Assembly: GCA_027405735.1 (NCBI GenBank) | Contig: JAPEHQ010000019.1 | Location: forward strand, 67,001 to 131,000 | Source of the DNA: Mucor racemosus | Taxonomy: Eukaryota; Mucoromycota; Mucoromycetes; Mucorales; Mucoraceae | Direction of reading: 5' to 3' | Length of the DNA stretch: 64,000 nt | Shown: positions 1-11,992 of the stretch, piece after piece | Layout of the letters: each line of letters starts with the position of its first letter | Position numbering within the stretch: position 1 is the stretch's first letter | Program-made: the position numbers and the translations under genes | The notes under the pieces: model-generated | Told to the model about the DNA's origin: nothing | The model's database searches: none | The model's input: only the letters and a program-made list of their open reading frames with translations

Positions 1-230
1 TTTAAAGCGGCCAAATTGTAGCAAAGTAATCATGGGTAATAGGATGCTTTTGTAGCAATAGAATTTACATGTGTATGACCGTAGATTACATGTATATAAA
101 TCACAACTAATGCACTTTTTTATAAGGGAATTCCAACAGGTATTATTTTTTATTGTTTAAACAGACATAGTTACATATCTTCATATTACGGTATATTTAG
201 ATATTATAATCAAAAACCAAATCAAGTATG

Positions 231-244
231 ATCACACGTGTGAT
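231..244. other. 14-bp perfect palindrome with CACGTG core
   Basis: The sequence ATCACACGTGTGAT is a perfect palindrome ending five bases beyond the stop codon of the Tag1-like gene. CACGTG is the classical bHLH E-box, but the position in a 3' UTR makes a regulatory role uncertain. Confidence 0.3.
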
Positions 245-248
245 ACAT

Positions 249-2921
249 TTAGAATCCTTTTCTTACTTTAGCAGTAATATTATTTTGTCGATAGTCTAAA
301 TTTCTCAATTCAAATTGATCAATCATTACAGCAACTTGACTATCTACTGAAACTTCAATTGAACCACCTAATGCTTTTTTAATGGCTTCATAACCTAATT
401 TCTTGGTTACAACGGGTATCTTTTCTGATTCTACAATGATGCCTTCACAGCTTTCAATATCACAATTGGGTGGCGGTAACAGTAAAGGCCCTTTCCATCC
501 TTCTCCAGTATCTTCAAAATCAGCCACCATTCTACCAATTTCGTATATTTCATATGTTGCAGATGCATTGATCTTGTTTATAGTCATATGAATACCAGGA
601 AATGGATTTCTCAAACTCATAATCACTGTAGATGACATTATATTCATTCGACAATCTGCTAATAAAGGTTCTTTGTCAAATGGTGGTGGTTGGACATCAA
701 ATGATATATTTCGTAAAAAGTTTTCCAAGAATTTTGATTTACTTGGATTTGGATGATTTCCCGAAATAGTGAGAGTGACATTACCGGCAGTAGTAATACC
801 TACATAAAATATAAAATTAGTCTTTTGGTGTAACTTGTGGCTAAAATATAAAAAATTACCATTTGAAATGAATTGTCCTATAAAATCAATGACATGCTTA
901 TTATTAGCAAATAACCACGCTGAAACGGTTAATTCATTAAATACACCGGGCGCTAGAGCAAGTTCTGGTATTGTTGTGTTACCAATTACATGATCATTGA
1001 AAAGCAACATCATATTTAATTCACCTAAATTAATATATACATCAGCAGGACTAAAAATGCTTATAATTGTTCTAGCATGTAAAGCATCTGGGTGGCCTTG
1101 TACAATTGTCATTTCAGTTACTTTAGGTGGTGGATGTTGCATGCCTTGTAAACCTTGTGTTTCAATTTCTCCATTAAACTCAAGATCACGGATGTTTAAA
1201 TGTCCAAAAGCGCTATCTACTTTAGCATCCGAGGTACCATGGATATAAACTTTTCCCTTTTTTTCATGAAATACTCGATTCAAAAATTCCTCAAAATCTT
1301 TTTGGCCACCTGGTAATACTTTAAATGGGGCACGATATAATCTTGAATTTACTCGCATTGTACCTAATGGCAAATCAATGCCGTTTCCTTCTTCCGTTGT
1401 TGCGGGGCAAGGTCGATTAGGTTTGACAAGCGCAAAAGGTTTTGTAGAATCCACATTTAAATACAAAAATACATTAGGGTCGATTTCTGTAACATCCATA
1501 TGAAATTGCATCTCTTGTGGCTTTTTGAGCAGTGCAACGGCGTCCCCTGAAATCAATGGATTTCCTGTGCTTGAAAAATCAATTTTAATGTGTGACAATT
1601 CCAGAGATTGAATTAGATCAGTTTCGGTGGCACCAGGAAATGGAACACTTAAAACAACAGATTCTAATGCTTTACGAAGCCAACGAGGTGTAGTGCTTAG
1701 ATGTTTTTTATTCGGTTGATCTTCAGGTCCAAATGAACTGCCTCGAACATGTACAACAGTAGTATTTCCATGAAGATATTTAGTTAAAAATGATTCCATC
1801 AAAGCTTGCGATTTCTCATCTTCAGGAATTGGCAACGTACGACCTGTAACATTAAAGTAATTCATGCGATGACCCTGAAGATCTGCGTCCACTGCTTGCA
1901 CAACCGCCATTTGTGCGTCCTTTTCATTTGATGAGGCTGCAGGTAAGAATATGCCAAAATCCATATCACCCAATGATAAACTCAGTACACTTGATGGATT
2001 GTAAATCCCAACTGTACCAGAAACGGAAACACCACCCAAAGGATGTGGACCGGGAAATAACAAGGATTGCAAATCAGTCTTTTTTAAGCCATCCATGCCT
2101 TCCAATTCAATAGTTTTATCCAAATCAACGTTTGATTTCCAGGGCAGCCAACCTAATGTTACGGACAATGGACCAGCAACACGCCACATGATGGTCTTTG
2201 CAATTACAGCATCTTTACAAAAATCCATCAATGCATCTGTATCATCAATCATGAATCGAGTGATAAAGTTGAAAGTGGTTACGGATGAGCCACTGTTCAA
2301 ATCTAAAGCAGGTAAATCAATGGTACCCATGGGCATAGAAGACAATGATACAGTCTCTTCTTTAGATTCATAATGTACTTGAAGTTCACTTTCTTGAATA
2401 CCAATGGTTCCAAACATGTTGTTGAATTTCTTTTGCAGGTTAAACAAGGAAGGTTGTAATTCAATTTTACCAATAACGTGCATTGTGATTACATTATCAT
2501 CTGTGACATTGAGAATTGATGCTTTTTGAAAACTAAACCCAACCCCATCTTTGACTGAACGCTCGGCAAATGTTGGAGCAAACCACAATAAACAAAATAA
2601 AATAATGACACTGCAAGCAGTAACTGATATTGCGATATATGTACATGTTTTTTGAGAGCGACTACGTATGGAAGATGCTGGCGTATGGTAATATTGTGGT
2701 TGCTGAGAAGATGAAGGTGAATCGGGTATGGCACCATAATCTATCGAGGATGGTGATCTGAGTAAAGGCTGTTGTTGTTGTTGTTGTTGTTGCTGTGATT
2801 GTTCATTACCTGAATAAAACGGCTCTTGTTGATTTGTAGGCGAATACTTTTCTTTTCCTTTTCGATTATTTAAAAGTTTATTCGATGAAGATGATCCTTC
2901 ACCTATGGAGTTGTACGACAT
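249..2921 (-). CDS. DUF3712 / Tag1-like single-pass vacuolar membrane protein
   Basis: The open frame encodes 890 residues unspliced. The cytosolic N-terminus (about 1-92) is low-complexity, with a Gln run near residues 42-51. One hydrophobic segment at about 94-117 is a signal anchor, followed by a roughly 770-residue extracytoplasmic region with several N-x-S/T sites and repeated beta-rich blocks of the DUF3712 type. This layout matches fungal relatives of yeast Tag1 (YLR173W), a vacuolar protein that helps end autophagy; that function is inferred from the family. A candidate 60-nt intron lies at 800-859, with GTAATT donor and ATGTAG acceptor. It is in frame with no stop; removing it joins the text SNG to ITTAGN and gives 870 residues. 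Start chosen at the first ATG (2921), before the polar leader. No neighbour shares its transcript. Confidence 0.8.
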   Translation of the reverse strand: MSYNSIGEGSSSSNKLLNNRKGKEKYSPTNQQEPFYSGNEQSQQQQQQQQQPLLRSPSSIDYGAIPDSPSSSQQPQYYHTPASSIRSRSQKTCTYIAISVTACSVIILFCLLWFAPTFAERSVKDGVGFSFQKASILNVTDDNVITMHVIGKIELQPSLFNLQKKFNNMFGTIGIQESELQVHYESKEETVSLSSMPMGTIDLPALDLNSGSSVTTFNFITRFMIDDTDALMDFCKDAVIAKTIMWRVAGPLSVTLGWLPWKSNVDLDKTIELEGMDGLKKTDLQSLLFPGPHPLGGVSVSGTVGIYNPSSVLSLSLGDMDFGIFLPAASSNEKDAQMAVVQAVDADLQGHRMNYFNVTGRTLPIPEDEKSQALMESFLTKYLHGNTTVVHVRGSSFGPEDQPNKKHLSTTPRWLRKALESVVLSVPFPGATETDLIQSLELSHIKIDFSSTGNPLISGDAVALLKKPQEMQFHMDVTEIDPNVFLYLNVDSTKPFALVKPNRPCPATTEEGNGIDLPLGTMRVNSRLYRAPFKVLPGGQKDFEEFLNRVFHEKKGKVYIHGTSDAKVDSAFGHLNIRDLEFNGEIETQGLQGMQHPPPKVTEMTIVQGHPDALHARTIISIFSPADVYINLGELNMMLLFNDHVIGNTTIPELALAPGVFNELTVSAWLFANNKHVIDFIGQFISNGNFLYFSHKLHQKTNFIFYVGITTAGNVTLTISGNHPNPSKSKFLENFLRNISFDVQPPPFDKEPLLADCRMNIMSSTVIMSLRNPFPGIHMTINKINASATYEIYEIGRMVADFEDTGEGWKGPLLLPPPNCDIESCEGIIVESEKIPVVTKKLGYEAIKKALGGSIEVSVDSQVAVMIDQFELRNLDYRQNNITAKVRKGF

Positions 2922-4471
2922 TTTAGTAGATAAGAATATTGTTTAATGAAAGAAAAAGAAAGGAATAAAAAAAATGGAAACATGATCAAAAAGACAATCC
3001 CATTTTACACACACATTGGTGTGTCCTTCTGATCTCTTTAAAACCCCGTATTGAAGCATCATTATGATTATACATGTTTCTCCTCATCTTGGATATTGAA
3101 TCAATAGGTACATGCTGTATTACAATACCTCTTGAACCTATCATACATTCATTATAGTTGTTTTTGTTTCGTTGTATATTTTTTTCATGAGTATTCATTG
3201 ACTGTAACCTTTTCCCGCAACTTCCCTATATTTATGCATATAAGCCAATGATAAAAATGATTGCAAATTGTAATACAACATCTAGGTGGATGCTATTTAA
3301 TTGCTTTTTATCAATAAAAGTACATTTAAATATGTGAACTTTGAGTTCAGTGATTTTATCTATGAAAAAACAAAAAATTGTTACAGCAATATAGTTATAG
3401 CTGTTGAATATAAATGTTTATATATTTGTTGATACTTTATGCATACCAAAAATATAAATATCAGCCTATGGAACAGATGTAAGAAAACCTGAAACAAAAA
3501 GTAGTTTACTTGTATTGTATCTTTTGAGCTCACAAAAATGCTTTAAAGACAAAGTGTTATGGTTCCTTATTTTGATCAAGCCTTAACTATTAGGTCATTT
3601 GTTTATAATAATGCCACTTGTAGTTACAAATAATGCATTGAATTGAATCTTGACGGGTACAGAATAGGAGTAAAAGGCTCGTTTACACAGAGATGCACTA
3701 TGTTGCTACACTTGCGGCATTTTTGGTCGATTTTAATGTTGATTGATGAGGGAATATTAACGACATGTTGTTATTACTTTTTTGAGTGTTATCAAAATGA
3801 AATAATTCAAAATAATTTTAGACAAAAAACAACACTTCCAATAGACATAATCTATCACTCTATTTTTTTTTTCTTTTATTCTGCCCTGTTGATTACGCAA
3901 AGGTTCACTTTATTAGAGTTGTTTTAGGCTCTGAAAGCATGATTTTGCAGCAGCAGCAAAATCGCATTTAAACTCCGATTCCACTTTCAATCATCAAATC
4001 CAAAAAATACGATTATTTTATCGCATTTTTCTCCATAAATTCATTATGTAAACTTGCAATGCTTATTAATTGTTATATTTAGAACTTTAGATTTATGTCG
4101 AATGGTAACACTTACTCCAAATTTGCCACCAAAAAAATTGCGCAATTTTGAAAAGTAAAAATAACGGAATGCCATAGGAAAAAATCCCATTTTCGGGGCC
4201 AGAACGTCGAAAAAGCGATTTCATCCGATTTTTGCCTATATCTGAAAGAGCCACGTTTCCCATAGTTATGGTCACATAGCCCCCAAGACAATTGTATCCC
4301 AAGAAACTTACGATTTTATGACTACAAACTATAATCATCTATAAAAAAAACACTGAATTGTTGGCTATATTTTATTATTTTATATACAATTATAACTTTT
4401 TTGCGTGATAAATTATTAAATGTGATATTCTAAATGTTAAGGATGAGGAGTTGATAATAATTATTAGATGT
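2922..4471. other. Intergenic; no supported gene, possible element remnant at 3640-4340
   Basis: This stretch separates the Tag1-like gene promoter from the flippase 3' end. Short open frames at 2986-3198, 3643-3927 and 4093-4338 have no recognisable domain. The part around 4090-4340 is less AT-rich and more complex than its surroundings, which suggests a remnant of an unidentified element. No terminal repeats were found. Confidence 0.35.
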
Positions 4472-7400
4472 CTATGCTATAGAGTTGGGTAAATCTTGAA
4501 TAGGAGGATAATTCACTTGACTAGTTGTATTACTGTTGTTATCATTAAAATTAAATCTTTTGGTTTTATCATTACTGCTCGTTTCATCTCCTGCTTGAAA
4601 TTTAGTTTCAACACTACTTTCAGGACCTGGTTGAGAACTATAAGAAGATCGACCATTATGTAAAACAAGTTCTTGTTCTCGAACAATATCATTATCGTAA
4701 GGGTAGTATTGATGCAATAAATGCATTGCTGATATACGAGGAACATAACATGCCACTATTGTCAGAATTAGAACCATCCAGTAAAATCCAGTACTAAACA
4801 AAACGTCTTGGCCAGCAAAGATAAATGTATTGAATTGAGCATATATACATACAAAAGCATAGTACACCAAAATGGATAACGAAAAGATGAGTATTTGAAT
4901 CCATGTAAAGCTGTACAAGGAAGTCAAAACAAAGAGATTGGCTACAATGACTACAATACTTGATATAATTGTACCCAATTCGTACATGCCATTTTGGTCT
5001 CTTCCCATAGGTTCAAGTGGGCCACCTAGCAAAAGCATATATGGGAAGAAGAAGCATACAGATGATTGAAATATGGCGTCGAATACGGTCAAGTAAAAAC
5101 GCCAGGGTTTAAATTTATCGTTACGAAGACCCATACGGTACATTTCAGGGTATAAATCCGAGACCTTGGCATCAACATCTTGATCCCAGATGCCCAAGAA
5201 AATGATAGGCAATGAAGTAAAAATAAGATTATAAAGAGCAACAAGAGCATATTCAAACATCATGGAACCATTGAATCTAATAAATAACGTCAACAAAAAT
5301 AATTTCAACATGTAAAGCATGAAAATAGCAAAACTTACTGACAAAAGATTTGATACCAAAACAAAACAAATGTCCATACAATATTCTTGAAAAAGAAGCC
5401 CATAATCATTTCTGCAGTTCTTAAATAAGACCAACGACCATGCACAAGTAATAGCTTTTCCAAGAAACGGAATTGAGCAATAGCATAATCAGAAGCCATA
5501 ACAGCTTGTCTACCTTCTACACCAGAGATACCAACACCAACGTTAGCTTCTTGGATCATGGAAACATCATTGGCACCATCACCAATAGCTAAAGTCATGA
5601 CCTTTAAGCCCTTTTTGACTAAATTTACAACTTGGGCCTTTTGTTTGGGGCTGACACGACAACAAATAACGCTTGCACAACGCATACCGAGATCCAACAC
5701 TAGATCTCTTGTTTTTGGTTCTAATGCATATTTAAGTGTAGTACCATCGATAACAAGAGCACATTTTTTCTCGCCTACTAAAGAGTCTGTATATTTAATT
5801 GCTTTTTCCAGTTCAACGGCAGTTCCTTCTCGATCGTCTGCTTTTACAATGACTAACTCCATATCTAATGTGATCAAATTGCAAGAGAACCCAATATTAA
5901 TAGCAGTTTCTGTCTTATCACCAGTAAGCACCCATAATTTAATACCAGATTGAGCTAATTTAGCAATGGTTTCAGGAACACCATCTTGAAGACGATCTTC
6001 AATAGCAGTTCCACCCATCAACAACATATTGCTTTCAATCTCTTCAGACACTTCTTCAATCTTTTCATCGCGATTATAAATAGCAGCACTTGCTTCTTGA
6101 AACCTTCTATTCCAAGTTTTATATTCTTTAGGAGAGATAAATCGATACGCTAAACAAAGAGTACGTAAACCTTCATTGGCGAAATCTTCTAAATGGTCAG
6201 ATGTACTAGCTTGTAAATCCATTTGTTGCTTTTCCAATTCATGCTGATCACCAAATTCACTGCAAAGACGTTCATAAATGACAGAATCAGCACCTTTACA
6301 AAGCAATACAATTTTATCACTATCATGAGGCTTGATAATCACACTCATACGCTTTCTAGTAGAATTAAATTCCAATACATTGAGCAACTCGTATTTTTTC
6401 TTTTCTCCCATAATTTCAGCAGTTAACGTGTTTGATTCACGACCTAAAAATACAAAGCCTAAATCTCTAGCAGAAGCAACCAAAGCCGCTTCATCAGGTG
6501 ATTGTGCTTTGTAATCGATGATATGTCTGTTTTGTTTATCTGGTCTTTCTGCAATCGCTGTATGACATAATGCTAATGTAGTGAAAAAATGAATCATGGC
6601 TGTTGAATGGGCATTCTTTTGACCTAAATCGACAAAGAATTTTGGATCGATAAATGTAGGGTTTGTGCCTAAATATTTGTTTTCGAAAAGGTCATCTTGT
6701 TTTTGATACATTGCTCTGCGCGCTTCATCTAAATCTGAAGTATTGGCATCATCTAGGTCTCTTTCAGAATATGTAGATCCACGACGAATTTCGGCTCCTA
6801 TAGAGGTTTCTGTCTTGCCAATACCATAAGAAACACCATTAACTGTGCCTTTTCTTGCTTCCATAATGTTCTGAGTTAATGTACCGGTTTTATCAGAGAA
6901 TATATATTCGATTTGGCCGAGATCATCAGAAATATTCCATGTTTTGGGGATACAAGGCGTATCTGTTGGTTCGTAATACATATCGACATCTGCATAGATA
7001 AAATAAGCCTACATAATACAGTATTAGTATTTTCATCTAGGATATCAAAAAGTAAAAGCTATTTACCGCTAATGTTTTTACAATTTCTACTGAAATATAC
7101 AATGAAATAGGCACAATATTTTGATATAAAATCAATGTAACCCAAAATGTGATAAAACCAAGATAAGAACCACTTGAGCCTTCAATACCAAAATCGAAAA
7201 AACGAGCAGATCCAGGTGCATTAAAAAATGCACTTGCTAAAGCAGATGATATAATACACAATATTGCTAAAAGACAGAAATTGGCGATAACCTATTTTTT
7301 GTGTAACAATTAGTTGCATGAATTTAACATTTTTTTTGCAAGCCCAACTTACAAAAGGATTGGTTGCTTTAGCCATTTTACTACGCTTTGATGGAGTTTT

Positions 7401-8867
7401 GCCAGAATTCAGCATAATTTTAGTGTCATCACCAGTAAATACAATAATACCAATAGCCCATCTTGTATTTCTTAATAAACAACCACGCAACAATAAATTA
7501 TTATATGTAACAGCTTCAGTCTTTTGGTGAGAAACAGTTTCTTCTTCTTCTTGATCTTCCACAGGCTGTTCGATATTCCAGCGCATAACACCATTATAAG
7601 AATATAAATTTGCATTTGGTGGTTCACTTTCAAAATAGAAAAAAGCTCTTTCGCAATCATGAACAGATCTTAGTTCACTTGTTGCTTTAAGACCTTCTCT
7701 CACTTTTAAGTTAGTTTCACCATCAAGGTTTTGAGTTTCAATATAACACAAGTTATCCTTTTCAGATGTTGATAAAATAACGATATCAGCTGGTACATCC
7801 TCATCATTTCTAATCATTACATAATCTCCAACTTGAAGATCTTGCCATTGTACTTCTTGCCACCATACTTTACAATTTTCTACTGGTGGTTCTCCAGCTG
7901 GAATATCGGAACATTTTAAAGCTCCTGGATGAACTGAGGACGATTTGCGTCGAATACTCGGTGTTGGTGCTCTATGTAAAACTGAATGTGGGATGGTTCC
8001 TGGTCGATAAAATTTCTTTCGAGTTGCAGAAGTAAACATATTGTTGAAAGCTGATCCAATTGTATCTGATCTTTGTCTTACTTTACCCAAAAAGTTTTTC
8101 TGTTGAGGAGGAGCCAAAAAATCTGGAGAAGCTTCTTGTTGTTGCTGCTGCTGCTGTTGATCGTCGTTTAATGATGTGTTTTCAGATGATGCGTTTTCAT
8201 CAACTTCATTTAAAGGTGATTTATCATCATCGAAATTTAATTCGACTTTTGATACAGGTACATCTTTTGCTGTTGCTAATCGATATGCATGTGTAAACTT
8301 GTTATCAACACCTGCCAACGTACAAAAAAACCCTAAAAATACATGAAGAACATGGAAAGTGCTCTTTGTTTCTTCAGGTATATTTACGTTTTTCCAATGG
8401 CTCAGTGTCAGTGATTTTGCTCTATTTACTTTTTGATCAGATTGATTTCTTTTTGCGTCTTCTATGCCATCTTTGATCGCTGTAATGATTAAAATGACGA
8501 TAAGTGGAATAGCAGATACACCAGGCTCTGTTACACCAAGTAGTGGAACGCATTGTAAAATGACAAGAAATAAAAAGTACAAGTTTGCAATGTTTCTAAA
8601 TTGCTCGAATAGATTTTTTGGTATAAATGATAGAGGCGTATATTTTGCTGTTCGAATTCGATTAGGTACATATGAATGATTAATCAAATTGCCCTTGTCG
8701 TCGTATTCTGATGATGGCGGCGGCATGTTTACATAAATCTTTCTTCTATTTTGCATATATGATGATGTTGATTCTGTTCGTTTAATTTCGTTTTCAATAT
8801 TTTCATCTTGAAGCTTTTGTTTTGCTTTTTTTGAAAACAATGCCTTGAACCGTAAATGTTTACTCAT
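4472..8867 (-). CDS. P4-type ATPase, phospholipid flippase (Dnf1/Dnf2 class)
   Basis: Four exons (8867-7353, 7291-7067, 7008-5339, 5276-4472) give 1404 residues; all three introns are 58-62 nt with GTAAGT or GTAAAT donors. P4-ATPases move aminophospholipids to the cytosolic leaflet of plasma membrane or Golgi, usually with a Cdc50 partner. Visible motifs: N-terminal helix pair (about 90-135), actuator loop DGETN (382-386), catalytic DKTGTLTQN with Asp619, and the hinge GDGANDVSMIQ. The C-terminal helices are joined across the last intron as FCQFNGSMMFEY. Between helix 2 and the actuator core lies a linker of about 200 residues with an eight-Gln run (237-244), and exon 1 as a whole reads PNRIRTAKYTPLSFIPKNL as in Dnf1/2. 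The tail (last about 70 residues) is polar and probably cytosolic. Possible internal introns in exon 1 were tested and break the frame. Confidence is high for family, moderate for Dnf1/2 subclass. Confidence 0.93.
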
Positions 8868-9475
8868 TTTTATCTCTAAATAATAATAAAGAATGTAATG
8901 GTTAAGGTTAGAGTTAGGAATCTAATATTTTATTCGGTGGAAATTTACCCTAATTTTGGATTGGTGAAAGAAAAGAAAGAAAGTAGTAAAATAGAGTAAT
9001 CCTTGGTTAAAGAGAAGAAAAAAAAAAAAATCGGATAATGAATAAGCAGCTTCTATAAGAAAAAGTGTAAAGAATACATAATAAACATGTTGCGGGTAAA
9101 TTTAATCCGGTTATACATTTGAAGGTAAAGAGAGATAAACAATTGATTGGTAGCCATAATATTAACTGTTGTTTCATCTGTTTATATTTATACAACGTTT
9201 ATACGTTTTTGGAAGGGTGAAATGATGCATAGATGTGCATACAATATAAAAATTTCGGAAACAATCATCTTAAATATTTAAGCGCACGAGCCATTTATAA
9301 TAATTTTTCCTGATGAACATTCTACCAACAAATCCCAGAAGGTAGGACATGGTCGATTTAGTAATAGTTTCGGAACACAAATTGTGATATGTTTAGTAAG
9401 GCATTTGACACATGCCCTGTCATACACATGTACATAGCCTCATCTAGTCTTTTACTTTATTTTATTTTTCTACAT
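8868..9475. other. Intergenic, flippase promoter and PRMT5 3' region
   Basis: About 0.6 kb of AT-rich DNA upstream of the flippase start and downstream of the PRMT5 stop. No open frame, repeat or structured RNA was recognised. Confidence 0.5.
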
Positions 9476-11693
9476 TTATAATCCAACATAATAAGAACGC
9501 CCTCCTACATTATGAATAGGTAAAGTTGTCATTTCTTCTCCATTTTGTCCCTGTACAGTTACAGTCCATTCATACCACACTTTTTTGGCATCTGTCAAAC
9601 GCCAGAATTGAAGTGATACAGTGGATCCTTTAGGCACTTGTACAGGTGTACGGATGGGGAAATAAATAGGGAACCAACTAAACATTCCGGGTGAATGAGT
9701 CTCTGGACGAATAGATATTATAACATCTTTATAAAGTACGCTTTCGAAATAACCAGCAATACCATTCATAATCATATCATGTTTAACTGTAAATTCAACA
9801 TGGTTGTAACGCACGTTGTGTAAATTGTTCATTGGGTCTCCGTCTGCTGGAATATCGCCTTGTGTGTTGGGATGTTCAAAAGACCAAAGGGGTTTAGGGG
9901 CTGCTAATTCACATACTTGTTGAAACATAACTACATAGGGTGTCTCGTAATGCTCTAAATCTTTGTAAGCAGCAACATTGTTATTGAGTCTAGTAGAGGC
10001 TAAAGGTGAGGCAAATGCTGTGTAATTTGCTGGAATTGAGATGCCACCTTCTTTAATGAATTTCTGTGCTCCATCTAAACATTCAGGAGAAAGTTCATTA
10101 TCACCAAATGAACCCAAGAGTTCACTAACCAAGATGTCGCACTATCATTTGAATATTAATATAAATGCAATTGTGAAAGTTATCTTGTTCAATTTACCTT
10201 GGCAGGAGGTGTCCATTTTCTCATATCAGCGAAAACCAATGTAACTTTATCTCCCCAAAGATCAGCTTTAGCATTTTGTAATCTAAAGAAAAAAAAATCA
10301 TCAATACCCAATAGAAGGTTGTGATTATATATTATTTTACTTACGTTACATAGGCATTGTGGTTTTTCTCCAATGCATAAACATGGATTTTACGTTCAGA
10401 TTTTTCAGCAGCACGAAGACAACAATTGACCAATGGACCTCTACCAGCACCTACCACCATTATAGTTGTAACATAATCAGATCCATGCTCTACACGATCC
10501 AATAAAGCTTTATAAACAGCCTTTTCGTATTGTTGATATTTAATAGGATCCTTTTCAAACACTTCGTAGGTTTGATTTTCCAAATTATCCATCAAAGGTT
10601 GCAAAGGTGCCTGAAGGAAATCTTGATAACCAGTAGCAAACTGATCTACATCGTTTAAAGGTGGTAAATGACGATTTAAATAGTTGATATATTCACTATA
10701 AGATTGAGGTGTAGCCTTTTTATGGATTTGTGATTGAGGCAATGTAACAATCATATCAGGCTTCATTTTCTCCATAAGTTTTTGAATGAATTTTTGGTGA
10801 GGTTTTGACAAAACAGGGTAACCCTTGGGGTTCTCTACAAAGATTTCCGCAGGCACAATAACTGCTTTGATAGGTTCAGCTAACCACATGTCGAGCAATT
10901 GTTTGTCTGAAGGTAATTCTGATGTGATTTCAAGTGCTACATGGATTTTAGTATTGTATTCTGTCATTGTTCTAAATCTATTCCATTGTTTCCAACTAAG
11001 ATTGCCTTGAACATCTTGTTTATCAGTTAACGGCACACGGACCAAGAATTGTGTGTATGACATGGACTTGACAGCACTGTTGATAGCTCGAGCAGTATTG
11101 AATAATGCACCCTTGGGTAAAGCAGGAAAGATGAGACCAGATAAACTAATATGACAAGCCCAATCCATTTCTTGCTTCAAAGCTAATTCAGAACAAACTC
11201 TAATTTCAGGATCGCTTGAATCAAGTTGAATCCAGTTGGCTAATAATCCAACAGCTCTACCAGACCATTCTAATGTATGGTGTTAATGATTTTAGTCTGA
11301 AAACGCAAGCATTTGCTTTGTATGATTTTTAATTTACCAGCAGATTGAATAACCAAATCTTTACGATCAAATACAGGTCTATCTTTCCAGTTTCTTTGAT
11401 CGTGTTCACTAGTTGTCTTTTCTTCGTTCAATACGCGTCTAAAGGTGGGGTGAGAGATGGGTGTAACAATAAAATCATGGCCAGCATCATCTGCTTGGAT
11501 AATAAAGTTTCCAAGATCGTCATAACAATCGGTTGTCAATAAACCAACACTGCACATGCGAGATTGATCAATGGTTTCGTTCATGCTGGATAATACTGTT
11601 GGATCTAAGCAAAGAAGAAGATGAAGAACCAATATTAAACTGTCAAGAAAAAATTTGAGTTTTAAGGAACACACCCAACAATGATGTGACCAT
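9476..11693 (-). CDS. PRMT5: Protein arginine methyltransferase 5 (PRMT5/Skb1/Hsl7)
   Basis: Five exons (11693-11675, 11604-11338, 11269-10345, 10282-10198, 10141-9476) encode 653 residues, close to the usual 630-660. PRMT5 makes symmetric dimethylarginine on histones, Sm proteins and, in yeasts, cell-cycle regulators. The N-terminal TIM-barrel part includes the stretch DFIVTPISHPTFRR. The AdoMet site is VVGAGRGPLVN. The double-Glu loop reads SELLGSFGDNELSPECLDG, with both catalytic glutamates. The C-terminal beta-barrel ends NVGGRSYYVGL. The first coding exon is only 19 nt (MVTSLL plus one base). It was chosen because its GTGTGT donor joins in phase to DPTVLSSM; a downstream ATG in exon 2 is the alternative start. 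Introns are 56-70 nt. Confidence 0.95.
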
Positions 11694-11992
11694 TATCACC
11701 ACATCCCACCTTTGAAATTGAAATACGAAACTGCCTGAATTCCTGTCCAAAAATAGAAACTGTAAAATTACGCATAATAGTCTGTTGGACAAGTGTAATC
11801 AATGTTTTAGATACAACTTTTTATTCCATTAAAGATTAGATATACATCACTGCTGTTGCAATTTTATCAGAAAAAAAGCTGTTTTCGGGAAGGGGGGAGA
11901 ACTAAGCCAGAAACCCCGTCTGAACAAAGCATACCTTTGCAGCACAAAAATATGGATTTTCAGAATATTATTTCAATTTTTTAAAATTGGCT

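Noticed and set aside
8312..8387. Possible introns (55 or 76 nt) in flippase exon 1
   Set aside because: Neither restores an open frame; both lead to early stops, whereas the unspliced frame is continuous.
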